A DNA stretch of 32,277 bases from an uncultured Eubacteriales bacterium (GTDB taxonomy: Bacteria; Bacillota; Clostridia; Oscillospirales; Oscillospiraceae), in NCBI GenBank assembly GCA_900545925.1, contig URAZ01000035.1:1-32277 (forward strand), written 5' to 3'. This document shows, piece after piece, positions 18,301 through 23,631 of the stretch (position 1 is the stretch's first letter; each line of letters begins with the position of its first letter). The notes beneath the pieces are model-generated. The model ran no database searches and was not told the origin of the DNA. It worked only from the letters and a program-made list of their open reading frames with translations. The translations under genes and the position numbers were made by a program.

Positions 18301-18490
18301 GAGCGCGTCCAGTTCCAACAGCACCTTGATAAGTAACTGCTGTATCTGTTGTGTTTGTCAATTTTTGCGAAGCAGGCGGTTCCTCCGCCAGCACCGGCAG
18401 CGTCAGCGCCGGCAGCATTCCAAGCAGCATGACAGCCGCCAAAAGAAGCGGAAGCAGGCGCCTGCTGAAAAAGCGGGTTCCTTTTATCAT
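9344..18490 (-). CDS. Giant SLH-anchored multi-enzyme: CE18-like propeller plus two GH98-type domains
   Basis: This 3048-residue exported protein starts at the ATG at 18490 (AAGGAGG, 7-8 bases upstream). Visible layout: signal peptide 1-35 (cut after PVLA); two discoidin/F5-8C-like domains (about 40-210, 215-370); a beta-propeller (about 378-727); beta-sandwich module (750-873); Ig-like BIG2 (878-955); GH98-type catalytic domain 1 (959-1317) with its C-terminal partner (to 1592); beta-sandwich module (1597-1733); BIG2 (1738-1820); beta-sandwich module (1822-1945); Ig-like (1948-2050); GH98-type domain 2 (2051-2384) with C-terminal part (to 2642); two IPT/TIG-like repeats (2643-2845); three SLH repeats (2862-3048). 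Both GH98-type domains share GVVF(S/A)ENH, probable acid Glu1098 and Glu2185, then NWG(S/A)L.D(S/A)W.W and FAM.M...G.TVF..EHP. The propeller holds Glu441, His474-N-C-Asp477 and W-His622-L. GH98 enzymes are endo-beta-galactosidases that release A/B trisaccharides, although some act on xylan. SLH repeats should tether the protein to the cell wall. The GH98 assignment is fairly sure, the propeller activity inferred. Confidence 0.82.
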   Translation of the reverse strand: MIKGTRFFSRRLLPLLLAAVMLLGMLPALTLPVLAEEPPASQKLTNTTDTAVTYQGAVGTGRAPSLVVDGDTSHNDNKYFVVGNDQTQEKNETKPVNPTYWIQLDLGKKYSLTEMKLFVYHGRALKNLVVLASDSSTFDTYSIIWNADKENFFGLGTGDKEQFPNATVAGDTIRLAAPTEAQYVRILNNGHTAGAGQGAHYFEIEVYGTEHTGGAPETTLYNVAAGCGVIVNKWGGGSDRPNSWLTDGIKDNAKYIEVCKDKAQDMNDPSYAQIDLGNEYPVSKVNFWNYWSDGRTLKDLHIILSTTEDFRDGTTKEVYNANWTAAQNGLEVQIDSGPFTARYVRIWNDGHDKGKGGHYIEVEVWSTEKQQDPLPVPYQFRDVLTIPTYEYQGKTPNNVTHPDVLDFTLVNGVGGTPLGTWGGHRFWMAVTPNQEGNSQFENPCLVWSDDGKIWSAEGIPNPLSVVEREPDGTHNCDNDVIYDPVSDELWVYYVWEQDAQNYGQIGTSNFKPSILRRIRVAATQGGSGFTYAVQKDAGQENPYTDLVTSTYHYDMQSPAVVRRDANTWLMWSNNSDQGVAPTGWNNQNGFVELRRSTNGTEWGEAKSLKPTLVLQNSWIPWHLDVQWIPNVGADGSGEYWALICAYPKGGGSNHTDLFFAKSADGELWTTYPNPILSPRSGQWDQNFIYRSSFTYDADGKLSVWYSGGKEQPGNHWRIAYTEFENFLTDTLPTLGAPYSPDTPTPPPAGEDGWVPVPASDDANIHFDGAWTYEAPNRFAGAEGSTATLYFYGSGIRYYAQYETNFGEVEVQIDDGTPETYDLHRNAPGAMDNKILERELEEGYHRITIKRKHGGGLDSGVIDLNKFEVRYDTSATISNHLYGVSPTEKTLWVDDTLQISALVPFNATDKTVTYTSSDTGKATVTATGLVTALTAGDVAITVKAGQSEKTVALTIRSLEAGELRMTVDKDNPLFLHGLYKYDGKGYPANGLAGPLQGGKSIQGFWTALTGSDATGWQGPTVQAGNKTVHHAILIHASGTVEGSEANKKWYLDRIAETKKDNIPFFLMVSNSHTGSFLDLDWLDGIYEQNENMMGVVFSENHNAGISERDRRITYMDALVKQAAKWGGYVINCDMNDAPKDSGGSDYGGTLEYFLNNETLYQTLKKYSQNYILLAKTTSAWSNVSYNSHESVALGAWLDGLCGNWGSLIDSWMWFIEGYGPQWGANTFSVQGGPEECRGPVSMPELLFAMRMVQQARTGATVFTFEHPDHAEAVGDNEGAKTYFTPNYKYSIAKAMEYMRDYAIPTREQVMQNTKVFYASSGGTLNKLGSNAANRLLDPLYGDSGSSGPNKGKNNGTTMMTYSTGRYGTIPSLPKMAQDPTGKDILRMADVQALGGAAGIQNYFNARYPQRYNGTGYAHYDELTKSWLTYNSNWFFDTRENSALHSKQNVSFQFTQNSFGANIEFEPYSMLLVDEAQAGTLQFRFNNYWVDKNPIWEGYVKGTTPTWDSDNNRLMYNYLKDSYAQNTAHGENTWRKATITISGLGAEPTLALTSSLAGQSKQIQTAFDAAAGTYTITLDGNGYQEFTLTNLVPAQAPAENWVSVPSRVNGNQLSPHIQFEEGWVVDKLNQEDPSSYTKGAQASLVFYGTGVRYFAQKDTNFGTAIVRLYRHNPSGEPILVETSEVDLNGAAAPAAKVYEKTGLTPDVYLISVEPKEGWNNADKNVIDLQKFEVNQTAIETVPTRVWSVEADPASITVGGTSTLKTRLNFNAADTAVSYAASPDGKVTIDGSTVTGAARGTVTITATAAGSSKTTTLTVTGGTAGNWVYVDSHSGQIQYTGNWGDENSANHYEGSAKEANDAPGATASLTFTGTGFRWIGQMDSNYGRAWIYVDDVLVAIGNANSSTNPYQFTILELHGLENKQHTVRLEAESNAPIQVDAFAYYTGTDLDETVSSVALEPSGLIRLGDGESKSVLAMAMNAERVVVFRDDFRFTLENDTIAGLSGDGKTQKNVTGKMAGRTRLHVTLPELNDKSATAEIVVTSTEPATTPRMLVDAEHPLLLVSLYANTKHPAWWDNSGVPGVPMQGHNTMEGVWRLIPEDLKPYTAIQLHADDYLGHAWGGTGNKENLQKFYEYHVAIAQEKGINLYLTLMTGGVPINTFRNLIDMDWLNNLIDNNSCIKGVVFAENHHNGDTDAVAQLTAEYLELFSSKGIYLVLTDIDDANHRMEKWFENDTLFKAAQKHHKYLVINSKSTSSSGYNTVRSFALGTWLSGLADNWGALTDAWAWYEIRYHKLFEPVMNTTYEDVRRVYTFPETLFAMNMLQSYVNGGTVFNAEHPFFCTGVYDEASWVLKESIIPTMRYMIANPAATREQVKDEIKAVYHTDTYLPTNFAEGLYGTAQDNNLLQTSGRYRTLPVLSSKLSDAEASAFGRVLKSADLADKINILNAQYPDLSTGDAFVETLLGGGAGQTGRRLLIMNSLFNENKNQSATLTPTDATFATSMGFTLTPHTYLIAHETADSIKIDLNNFRTDKDELWVPGESENPDWTSFGNDWNGDHMDYVQDYMKYHISNPKLDKDRDLRSTVITLHTGERPTAVVTRNGGSTKLADDNFYTETYENGIYTLTITHNGQVNVTIRKGGAEPTPTVTDFRLTTDPSPLTSAGGTATLTLTGTNLPEGTKFHWGTDLTALTAVDATVTADSRSAEVKLPENTGTDAVTYYFRYSLDGTTLAGELTATVPGTGGGTQPTEPSVTDYSVAPTELPSNGGMITVTLAGTNLQNGIQIKAGTISAQTSGDAAEQTATLTLPANYSSSSVSYTVQYSLNGTDWFGGKTVRVSGHYTPPVGPVTPPVPTKPGVPERDPFPFTDVSRSSWYYDSVRAAWEKDLIDGVTRTLYKPDDTLTVAQAIKLSAALHQMLNNNGKVTLRNGSPYWYSSYVSYAVDNGIIEKMYLDYTPAQMNTPVKRNEFVHIFYGAMSDYRQINTVADNKIPDVITTDTYALEIYTFYRAGILTGSDKNGTFYPTNDIKRSEVAAILSRMYDKTARKTVSLP

Positions 18491-18545
18491 TTCATATCCT
18501 CCTTACTTATCTGTTTTTTTCAAAATGGCTGGTATCCTGTTTCCC

Positions 18546-18610
18546 ATACTAAATGAAATCAAGTCCTAATAACATGGGATTTTTTCACGTCCACTTGTGA
18601 TTTTTTGACC
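18546..18610 (-). promoter_or_regulatory. Operator-like direct repeat and promoter of the giant glycanase gene
   Basis: Read on the minus strand, GGTCAAAAAATCACAA (18610-18595) is followed 21 bases on by a second half-site GTGAAAAAA (to 18580). A -10-like TAGTAT lies at 18551-18546, 56 bases before the ATG. There is no good -35 at the expected place, as for activator-dependent promoters. The core matches 15 of 16 bases of a site upstream of the importer operon, with the same internal spacings. AraC-type regulators often bind direct repeats about two helical turns apart, so the response regulator encoded just upstream is the likely ligand (inference). Confidence 0.65.
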
Positions 18611-18664
18611 ACTTTTGTTCTATTTGCATAAACTGCATAAAAAGTGCGGGGCGGATTTGGCAAA

Positions 18665-18700
18665 ATAGCGAAAAAGCGGGGAGCCGGCCGGCTCCCCGCT
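18665..18700 (-). terminator. Terminator after the response regulator gene
   Basis: AGCGGGGAGCCGG followed directly by CCGGCTCCCCGCT is a 26-base perfect palindrome. On the minus strand it is followed by TTTTTCGCTATTTT. It lies 9 bases after the response regulator stop and separates the regulator transcript from the giant gene, which therefore needs its own promoter. Confidence 0.9.
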
Positions 18701-18708
18701 GGTGTATG

Positions 18709-20265
18709 TCAGGTCGTTTTTTCCGCCGCCGCGCGCTTGCGGCGCTGGGCCTGCGTCAGATATTCCTTGGCGGACATCCCTGTGTATTTTTTGAAAACAT
18801 GGCTGAAATAGGTGGTGTCCTCGAAGCCGACGCGCTGCGCGACCTCGAATACCTTCAGATTTCCCTCGTCCAGAAGCTGGCGGGCGTACTCGATCTTCTT
18901 TCCAGCGATCGTTTCCATGACCGTCCGCCCGGTCTTCTGACGGAAGAAGCGGCTGAGATAGCCGGGGCTGACGTGCACGGCAGCCGCCAGCTCGCTCAGC
19001 GTCAGCGCCTCGCAGAAATGCATGTCCATGTAGTTCTGCACGTCCGCCAGAAGATTGCCGCCCTCCGTAGAGAGCAGCGCGAGATACTGACAGACTGCGC
19101 GCACAAGCTGCTTCTGGTGGCGGATACAGTCCTGATGGAACTGCAGCTGCTGAAGCTGACGCTTCCACTCCGCCCGGTCCAGATCCACTGCGTCCAGATC
19201 CGCGCCGAACGCTTCGAGCGTACTGCGGCAGGTGTGCATGACCATCATCGCCGTCTCCTTGACCTGCGCTTCGGGCGCATGCTGGCGGCGCTGTGTGTCA
19301 AAAATATGCGCAAGAGCCGTCTCCGCCTGCGGCAGATCGGCGCTTTTGAGCGCGTTGCCGAGCGTCGTGAAGTACGCGGCGTACGTCGGTGCGCGCTGGG
19401 TCTGCATATGCCGGAAAAAATGGACCTCCTGCTGATCATAGAAGCGATCCTGCAGTGCGCGGTGTGCCTGCGCAAGCGCGTCTTGCAGCTCGCACAGCGG
19501 TCGGCTGTTTTCGCTCACACCGAGATACAGCGTCTTTCCCAGCAGCTTTCTTGCCGTGGAAACACAGTCGAAGCAGAAGCTGCGAAGCTGCGTGTCGGAG
19601 CAGTCCGGAAACACCATATACAGCTCATGCCGCCCCTGCGGGCAGAGATACAGCTGCTCCGGCGGAAGCAGACTGTAAAACAGCTTTTCCAGTCCTGCCC
19701 GAAGCATGGGAGACGGGTTCATGGCCTCCGCGCTGCGCAGATCCGCGACTGCGACGGCGTAGCCGGAGGCGGTCAGCCCAAGGGCTGCCGCCTGCTGACG
19801 TATCTCCGCCTCATGGTGCAGCGTACCGCTCAGGACTGCGCTGAGCATGGACGAAATGCGGCTTCCAACATCCACATGGAGCAGCCGCTGCTGATCCAGC
19901 TTCTGCTTGCATCGTTCGACAGCGGCAACGATGTCATTCATATTTCCCGTTTTTGTAACGTAGTCGCTGACGCCGTACTGGATCGCCTGCTGCGCGTAGG
20001 AAAAATCCGCAAAGGCGGTCAGCAGAATGATCTGGATCTGCCGCTGTGCGCCGCAGACCCACCGTGCAAGCTCCAACCCGTCCATGACCGGCATTTTGAT
20101 GTCGGCGATGATAATGTCCGGCTGATAGTCGAGCACGGCCTGCTTTGCCTGCAGACCGTTTTCGGCGGTACCGACGATCTGGCAGCCGAGCTTTGCCCAG
20201 TCAATCAGTGTGCAAAGGCCCTTGCGCATCAGCGCCTCGTCGTCCGCGATCAGAATTTTGTACAT
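18709..20265 (-). CDS. YesN-type response regulator, AraC DNA-binding output
   Basis: The ATG at 20265 is chosen because the receiver domain starts at once (MYKILIADDEALMRKGL) and AGGAGG lies 9 bases upstream; the open frame extends further upstream without meaning. The product has 518 residues. Residues 1-120 form the receiver domain with acidic pocket Asp8/Asp9, phospho-acceptor Asp55 (IIIADIKMPVMDG) and Lys105. A long middle region (about 125-400) is of the poorly conserved type usual in YesN proteins. The C-terminus (about 405-505) is an AraC double helix-turn-helix, with LSELAAAVHVSPGYLSRFF and VAQRVGFEDTTYFSHVFKKY as signature. It forms a pair with the overlapping kinase gene and is the natural candidate for control of the giant enzyme and the importer operon. 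Confidence 0.93.
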   Translation of the reverse strand: MYKILIADDEALMRKGLCTLIDWAKLGCQIVGTAENGLQAKQAVLDYQPDIIIADIKMPVMDGLELARWVCGAQRQIQIILLTAFADFSYAQQAIQYGVSDYVTKTGNMNDIVAAVERCKQKLDQQRLLHVDVGSRISSMLSAVLSGTLHHEAEIRQQAAALGLTASGYAVAVADLRSAEAMNPSPMLRAGLEKLFYSLLPPEQLYLCPQGRHELYMVFPDCSDTQLRSFCFDCVSTARKLLGKTLYLGVSENSRPLCELQDALAQAHRALQDRFYDQQEVHFFRHMQTQRAPTYAAYFTTLGNALKSADLPQAETALAHIFDTQRRQHAPEAQVKETAMMVMHTCRSTLEAFGADLDAVDLDRAEWKRQLQQLQFHQDCIRHQKQLVRAVCQYLALLSTEGGNLLADVQNYMDMHFCEALTLSELAAAVHVSPGYLSRFFRQKTGRTVMETIAGKKIEYARQLLDEGNLKVFEVAQRVGFEDTTYFSHVFKKYTGMSAKEYLTQAQRRKRAAAEKTT

Positions 20266-22012
20266 GTTGACCGTCCTCCTTTGGAAGCAGGATTGTGACC
20301 TTCGTCCCACTGTTTTCAAAGCTGGTGATCCGGATCCCATATTCAGGGCCGTACAGGTGCTTGAGCATCTGATAGACCGTGTTCAGCGCGACTCTGTTGT
20401 GGCGGCTTCCGGCGGCAGGCAGGTCGAGCGGCAGCTGGATTTGCCCGTTTTGTCCGGCAAAGCCGACGCCGTCGTCCGTGACCACAAGCTCCAGCGCCCC
20501 GTTTTCGGTACAGCCGACGGACACCCGGACAGTCCCCGGTCCCTCCTTTGGCTCGATGCCGTGTCCGACCGCGTTTTCCACCAGCATCTCGAGCGTGAGC
20601 TTCGGAACAAGGCAGGAAAGCAGCGCCTCGTCCGAGACGGACACCTGATAGGATATTTTATTGCCGAAGCGCATCTGCTGCAGTTCTATATAAAATTTCG
20701 CGTATTGCAGCTCCTGCGCCAGCGGGATCTTGATGTCGCCGCCGCTGGAAAGCCGCGCCTGCGTCAGCCCTGCAAAGTTGCTCGCCATTTTCTGGATGTC
20801 CGTATTTCCATCCATCTGCGCCATGAGCGCGATGCTGCACAGGACGTTATACATGAAATGCGGGTTGACCTGACTTTGCAGGAATCGAAGCTCGCTGTCC
20901 ATGGCGATGAGCTTTTTCTCATAAACGTCGTTGATCAGATGGTCGATCGTGTCCGTCATGGCATTGAACGCCTGACTCATGGTGGAAAATTCCTGACAAT
21001 CGTATTGCGGGAGCTTGACGCTGAAATTCTGCTGCGCGACCTGTTGGAGCTGGAGCGTCATCTCCTGAAGCGGCCGCAGCCGCCGCATCACAGCGAAGAA
21101 CATGACCGCTGCGACGGCAAGCAAAAGCAGAACGCAGGCGATCACATACGGCGCGGCGACCTGATACAGCAGCCGCAGGATCTGCACCGATGGAACGCCG
21201 ACAGCACAGCGCAGTCCCATGCCGGAGGCTTCGCTGAACAGGAGATACCGGCTTCCGTCAAGCCTTCGCGTATAGCAGGCGTCGTGACCGGCATCGGCCA
21301 GTTCACGCTGCTCCTCCGCGCTCAGCCGCAGCGCGCTCTCCGACAGGACGACCGCGCCGTCCTTGTCAAACAGATACCAGAACGCATCCTGATAGTCGGA
21401 GAGCTTGCCCATGATCGACGTGACCGCGGACTGGTTGACAACGAAGATCACCGTGCCGAACGGGTCCGCCCAGCGGTCGTAAACGGTAAAGATAATGTAC
21501 AGATACGGTTCGCTCGCAGTACACTGCACGTCCGTGCCGCTCTCCTGAAAGGCACGATAGCGCGCCAGATTGTCTTCATTCAGCCGAAGCTGCTCGCTTG
21601 AGAGCTGCTCGTGGTAGCTGACCACGTCGAACGCGCCGTGCATATCCATGAAATATGCCATCTCCACAAACGGAAGCCCCGGCGCAACAATATTTTTATC
21701 CGAGTAAATATCAACAAGGCTGCGGAACTGTTCCCCTCTGGCATCCGAGGCCTCGCCGGTCATCTGCGGACTTTTACAGATGCGCAGCAGGATGTCTTCC
21801 AGAAGCTGCGTTTTTGTGGAAAGGCTGCGGCTGACGGTCTGCATGGCAAACTCGGCCTCGCGGTTGACAAACGGCCCCATGACGTTGCTGATGAGAAGCA
21901 CCAGGATCAGCAGACTGATCAGCAGCGTGACCAGCACGGAGCTGACGCTCAGCCAGATGAGCTGCCCGCGCAGGGATGGTGTGCGCATCCAGTTTCTAAA
22001 TCGTTCGCGCAT
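20201..22012 (-). CDS. YesM/LytS-type sensor histidine kinase
   Basis: The start is set at the ATG at 22012 (MRERFRNW), preceded by AAGGCAAGGA; the frame is open further upstream but crosses the divergent gene's leader. The product has 603 residues. A first membrane helix (about 20-43) and a second (about 275-300) bracket an extracellular sensor domain of about 230 residues, then a HAMP region. The His_kinase motif QSQVNPHFMYNVL holds His385, and a HATPase domain follows with its N-box MLVENAVGHGIEP and G-box DDGVGFAGQ. This architecture is typical of kinases controlling carbohydrate-uptake loci in Firmicutes, sensing the sugar directly or through a binding protein. Its last 65 bases overlap the response regulator gene, an unusually long overlap that adds about 20 residues after the normal ILLPKED end. 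Confidence 0.92.
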   Translation of the reverse strand: MRERFRNWMRTPSLRGQLIWLSVSSVLVTLLISLLILVLLISNVMGPFVNREAEFAMQTVSRSLSTKTQLLEDILLRICKSPQMTGEASDARGEQFRSLVDIYSDKNIVAPGLPFVEMAYFMDMHGAFDVVSYHEQLSSEQLRLNEDNLARYRAFQESGTDVQCTASEPYLYIIFTVYDRWADPFGTVIFVVNQSAVTSIMGKLSDYQDAFWYLFDKDGAVVLSESALRLSAEEQRELADAGHDACYTRRLDGSRYLLFSEASGMGLRCAVGVPSVQILRLLYQVAAPYVIACVLLLLAVAAVMFFAVMRRLRPLQEMTLQLQQVAQQNFSVKLPQYDCQEFSTMSQAFNAMTDTIDHLINDVYEKKLIAMDSELRFLQSQVNPHFMYNVLCSIALMAQMDGNTDIQKMASNFAGLTQARLSSGGDIKIPLAQELQYAKFYIELQQMRFGNKISYQVSVSDEALLSCLVPKLTLEMLVENAVGHGIEPKEGPGTVRVSVGCTENGALELVVTDDGVGFAGQNGQIQLPLDLPAAGSRHNRVALNTVYQMLKHLYGPEYGIRITSFENSGTKVTILLPKEDGQHVQNSDRGRRGADAQGPLHTD

Positions 22013-22100
22013 AAAAATATCCTTGCCTTTCTCTTGCTTTTTTGCCGTTCTTCCTGTTATGATAGCATAAAAGAAAGAAAAGCTGAACAGGAGATGAAGT
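22013..22100. promoter_or_regulatory. Divergent promoter region between kinase and solute-binding protein genes
   Basis: Both genes must be transcribed from these 88 bases. On the plus strand TTGCTT and TATGAT are spaced 18 bases apart. On the minus strand a TATCAT lies in the same place. A small palindrome, TTATG-ATAG-CATAA (22057-22070), covers both -10 candidates. The GGTCAAAAAA element found before the giant enzyme and the importer operon is absent here. Confidence 0.35.
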
Positions 22101-23399
22101 GTGGTTATGAAAAAAAGGCAGCTGTGCGGGCTGCTCGTGCTTCTGTGCGTTTTCCTGACGGCCTGCTCCGCAGCAGCGGAGACGGAGCCGGTGTCCATCA
22201 GCTTCATGCACGGTTGGGGCGGAAGCGGGGCCGACCATGTCGGTATGCGCGAGCTGTTTGCCGCGTTCGAGGCAGAAAACCCGGACATTCACATTGTCTA
22301 TGATACCTCGCCGGATCTTGGGATCGTTATGGAAAAGGCCGCGGATATGCTTGCGGTCGATAAAACACCGAACATCATCAGCACAAACGGAAATGTGCAG
22401 TATGTTTCAAATGCCACAAAGAAGGGCGTGGCGCTGGATCTGACGCCATATTTGCAGGAAGACGCGACGTTCGCCTCGGACGTCAGTCCGCAGATCCTGC
22501 AGGCGCTGCAGGAGCCGGACGGCGCGGTCTATACGCTCCCGGATGCGGTGGAGTATATCGGCTACTGGTATAATGCGTCTTTGTTCCAGCAGGCGGGGAT
22601 CACGGATACCGGAACGCCGGAGGGCACGGTCGTGCTTCCGCAGACCTGGGATGAGTTCTGGGCGGCCTGCGATGCGCTGGCGGAGATCTCGCCGCAGACC
22701 GGCGCCGTGCCGCTTCAGCTTCAGGTCAGCCAGATGGGCTTCTTCCTTGGCGCGAGACTGGCAGCTGCATCCGAGGATGCGCTGTCCTTTATGCAAAAGC
22801 AGACGCCTGTGTGCCGCCGGGAGGATGCAGAGATTGCGGTGTCCGAGCTTATGCGTGCACTGGCCTATGACACGCAGCGCGGCACAGCGCCGGACGTCCG
22901 CCGGAATTTCTTTGACGGCAAGAGCGCGATCTATATTGACGGCGTCTGGGCGAATACAGAGCTTGCGGAAACGACGACAAAGCAGGAGATCCGCTATGCC
23001 GCGTTTCCCGGTTTTTCGGGAGAAACGATCGCATACGCCAATCCTGCGACCGGCTATGTTATCAGCAACGACGGCTCAGAAAGGCAGATCGACGCCTGCG
23101 TTCGATTCCTGAAATATATGCTCAGTAAAGACGTGCAGGAGCAGATCGTCACAAAAACGCATCAGGCGCCGAGCAATCCCAATATCTCGGATACATGGAT
23201 CCACGAGCAGGTGCCGGTTCTGGCAGATGCCGTGCAGGTCTGCAAGCAGGCAGACCTGCAGATCCTGACGCTTTATTCCGTCCTGCCCGCCAAATCAAGC
23301 GCCCAGCTGGAGCAGCAGCTGGAAGAGCTGCTGCGGGGAAAGGACGTGCAGCGGTCTGTTGTTTCCATCATAGCAGATTTGGAGCAGGAGCGCGAATAA
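22101..23399 (+). CDS. Extracellular solute-binding lipoprotein (sugar ABC type), orphan
   Basis: The start is taken as the GTG at 22101, 7 bases after AGGAG; the ATG at 22107 would give a 13-base spacing. The 432-residue product has a lipoprotein signal peptide (MVMKKRQLCGLLVLLCVFLT, lipobox LTAC) and the fold pattern of family 1 solute-binding proteins: FMHGWGGSGADH near the mature N-terminus, GAVYTLPDAVEYIGYWYNAS in the hinge region, and FFDGKSAIYIDGVWANTE before the C-terminal lobe. It is a paralogue of the binding protein encoded at 23632, sharing the FFDGK..... GVW pattern. It has its own terminator and no permeases of its own. Its position, divergent from the histidine kinase, suggests either a second receptor for the same importer or a sensory partner of the kinase (inference). 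Confidence 0.88.
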   Translation: MVMKKRQLCGLLVLLCVFLTACSAAAETEPVSISFMHGWGGSGADHVGMRELFAAFEAENPDIHIVYDTSPDLGIVMEKAADMLAVDKTPNIISTNGNVQYVSNATKKGVALDLTPYLQEDATFASDVSPQILQALQEPDGAVYTLPDAVEYIGYWYNASLFQQAGITDTGTPEGTVVLPQTWDEFWAACDALAEISPQTGAVPLQLQVSQMGFFLGARLAAASEDALSFMQKQTPVCRREDAEIAVSELMRALAYDTQRGTAPDVRRNFFDGKSAIYIDGVWANTELAETTTKQEIRYAAFPGFSGETIAYANPATGYVISNDGSERQIDACVRFLKYMLSKDVQEQIVTKTHQAPSNPNISDTWIHEQVPVLADAVQVCKQADLQILTLYSVLPAKSSAQLEQQLEELLRGKDVQRSVVSIIADLEQERE

Positions 23400-23452
23400 C
23401 GGTAAAAATATCGCAACTGAATCAAAATATTACATCTATTGCAGCGCAAAAC

Positions 23453-23499
23453 GCCGCCGGATTGTTGAAATTGCACAATCCGGCGGCGAATTCTTTTTT
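23453..23499 (+). terminator. Terminator after the orphan solute-binding protein gene
   Basis: GCCGCCGGATTGT and ACAATCCGGCGGC form a perfect 13-bp stem with a 9-base loop, followed by GAATTCTTTTTT. It isolates the orphan binding protein gene from the importer operon. Confidence 0.92.
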
Positions 23500-23506
23500 C
23501 GCCCGA

Positions 23507-23571
23507 GGTCAAAAAAGCACAACCTTTCGGCAAAATGTTTTATGGCGTTTTTCTTTTTTCGCAGCTAGACT
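23507..23571 (+). promoter_or_regulatory. Operator-like direct repeat and promoter of the importer operon
   Basis: GGTCAAAAAAGCACAA (23507-23522) is followed 21 bases on by GGCAAAA, and a -10-like TAGACT lies at 23566-23571, 61 bases before the ATG. Counted from the first G, the second A-tract (offset 26) and the -10 (offset 60-65) fall at exactly the same offsets as in the element before the giant glycanase gene. The -35 position holds no consensus, which fits an activated promoter. The likely activator is the AraC-type response regulator of this locus (inference). Confidence 0.65.
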
Positions 23572-23631
23572 GAACTTACCGGTCAGACCTGCAAAAGACA
23601 GGCCTGACAAATAAAAATTACGGAGGGTATT

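Noticed and set aside
9344..18490. Tandem modules of the giant protein as a CRISPR-like or DNA tandem repeat
   Set aside because: The modules are diverged protein domains; there are no regularly spaced identical DNA repeats. No CRISPR array was seen anywhere in the window.
18706..20298. 530-codon plus-strand frame, and 20210-21601 beside it
   Set aside because: They mirror the response regulator and kinase genes, whose minus-strand translations contain intact receiver, AraC, His-kinase and ATPase motifs.
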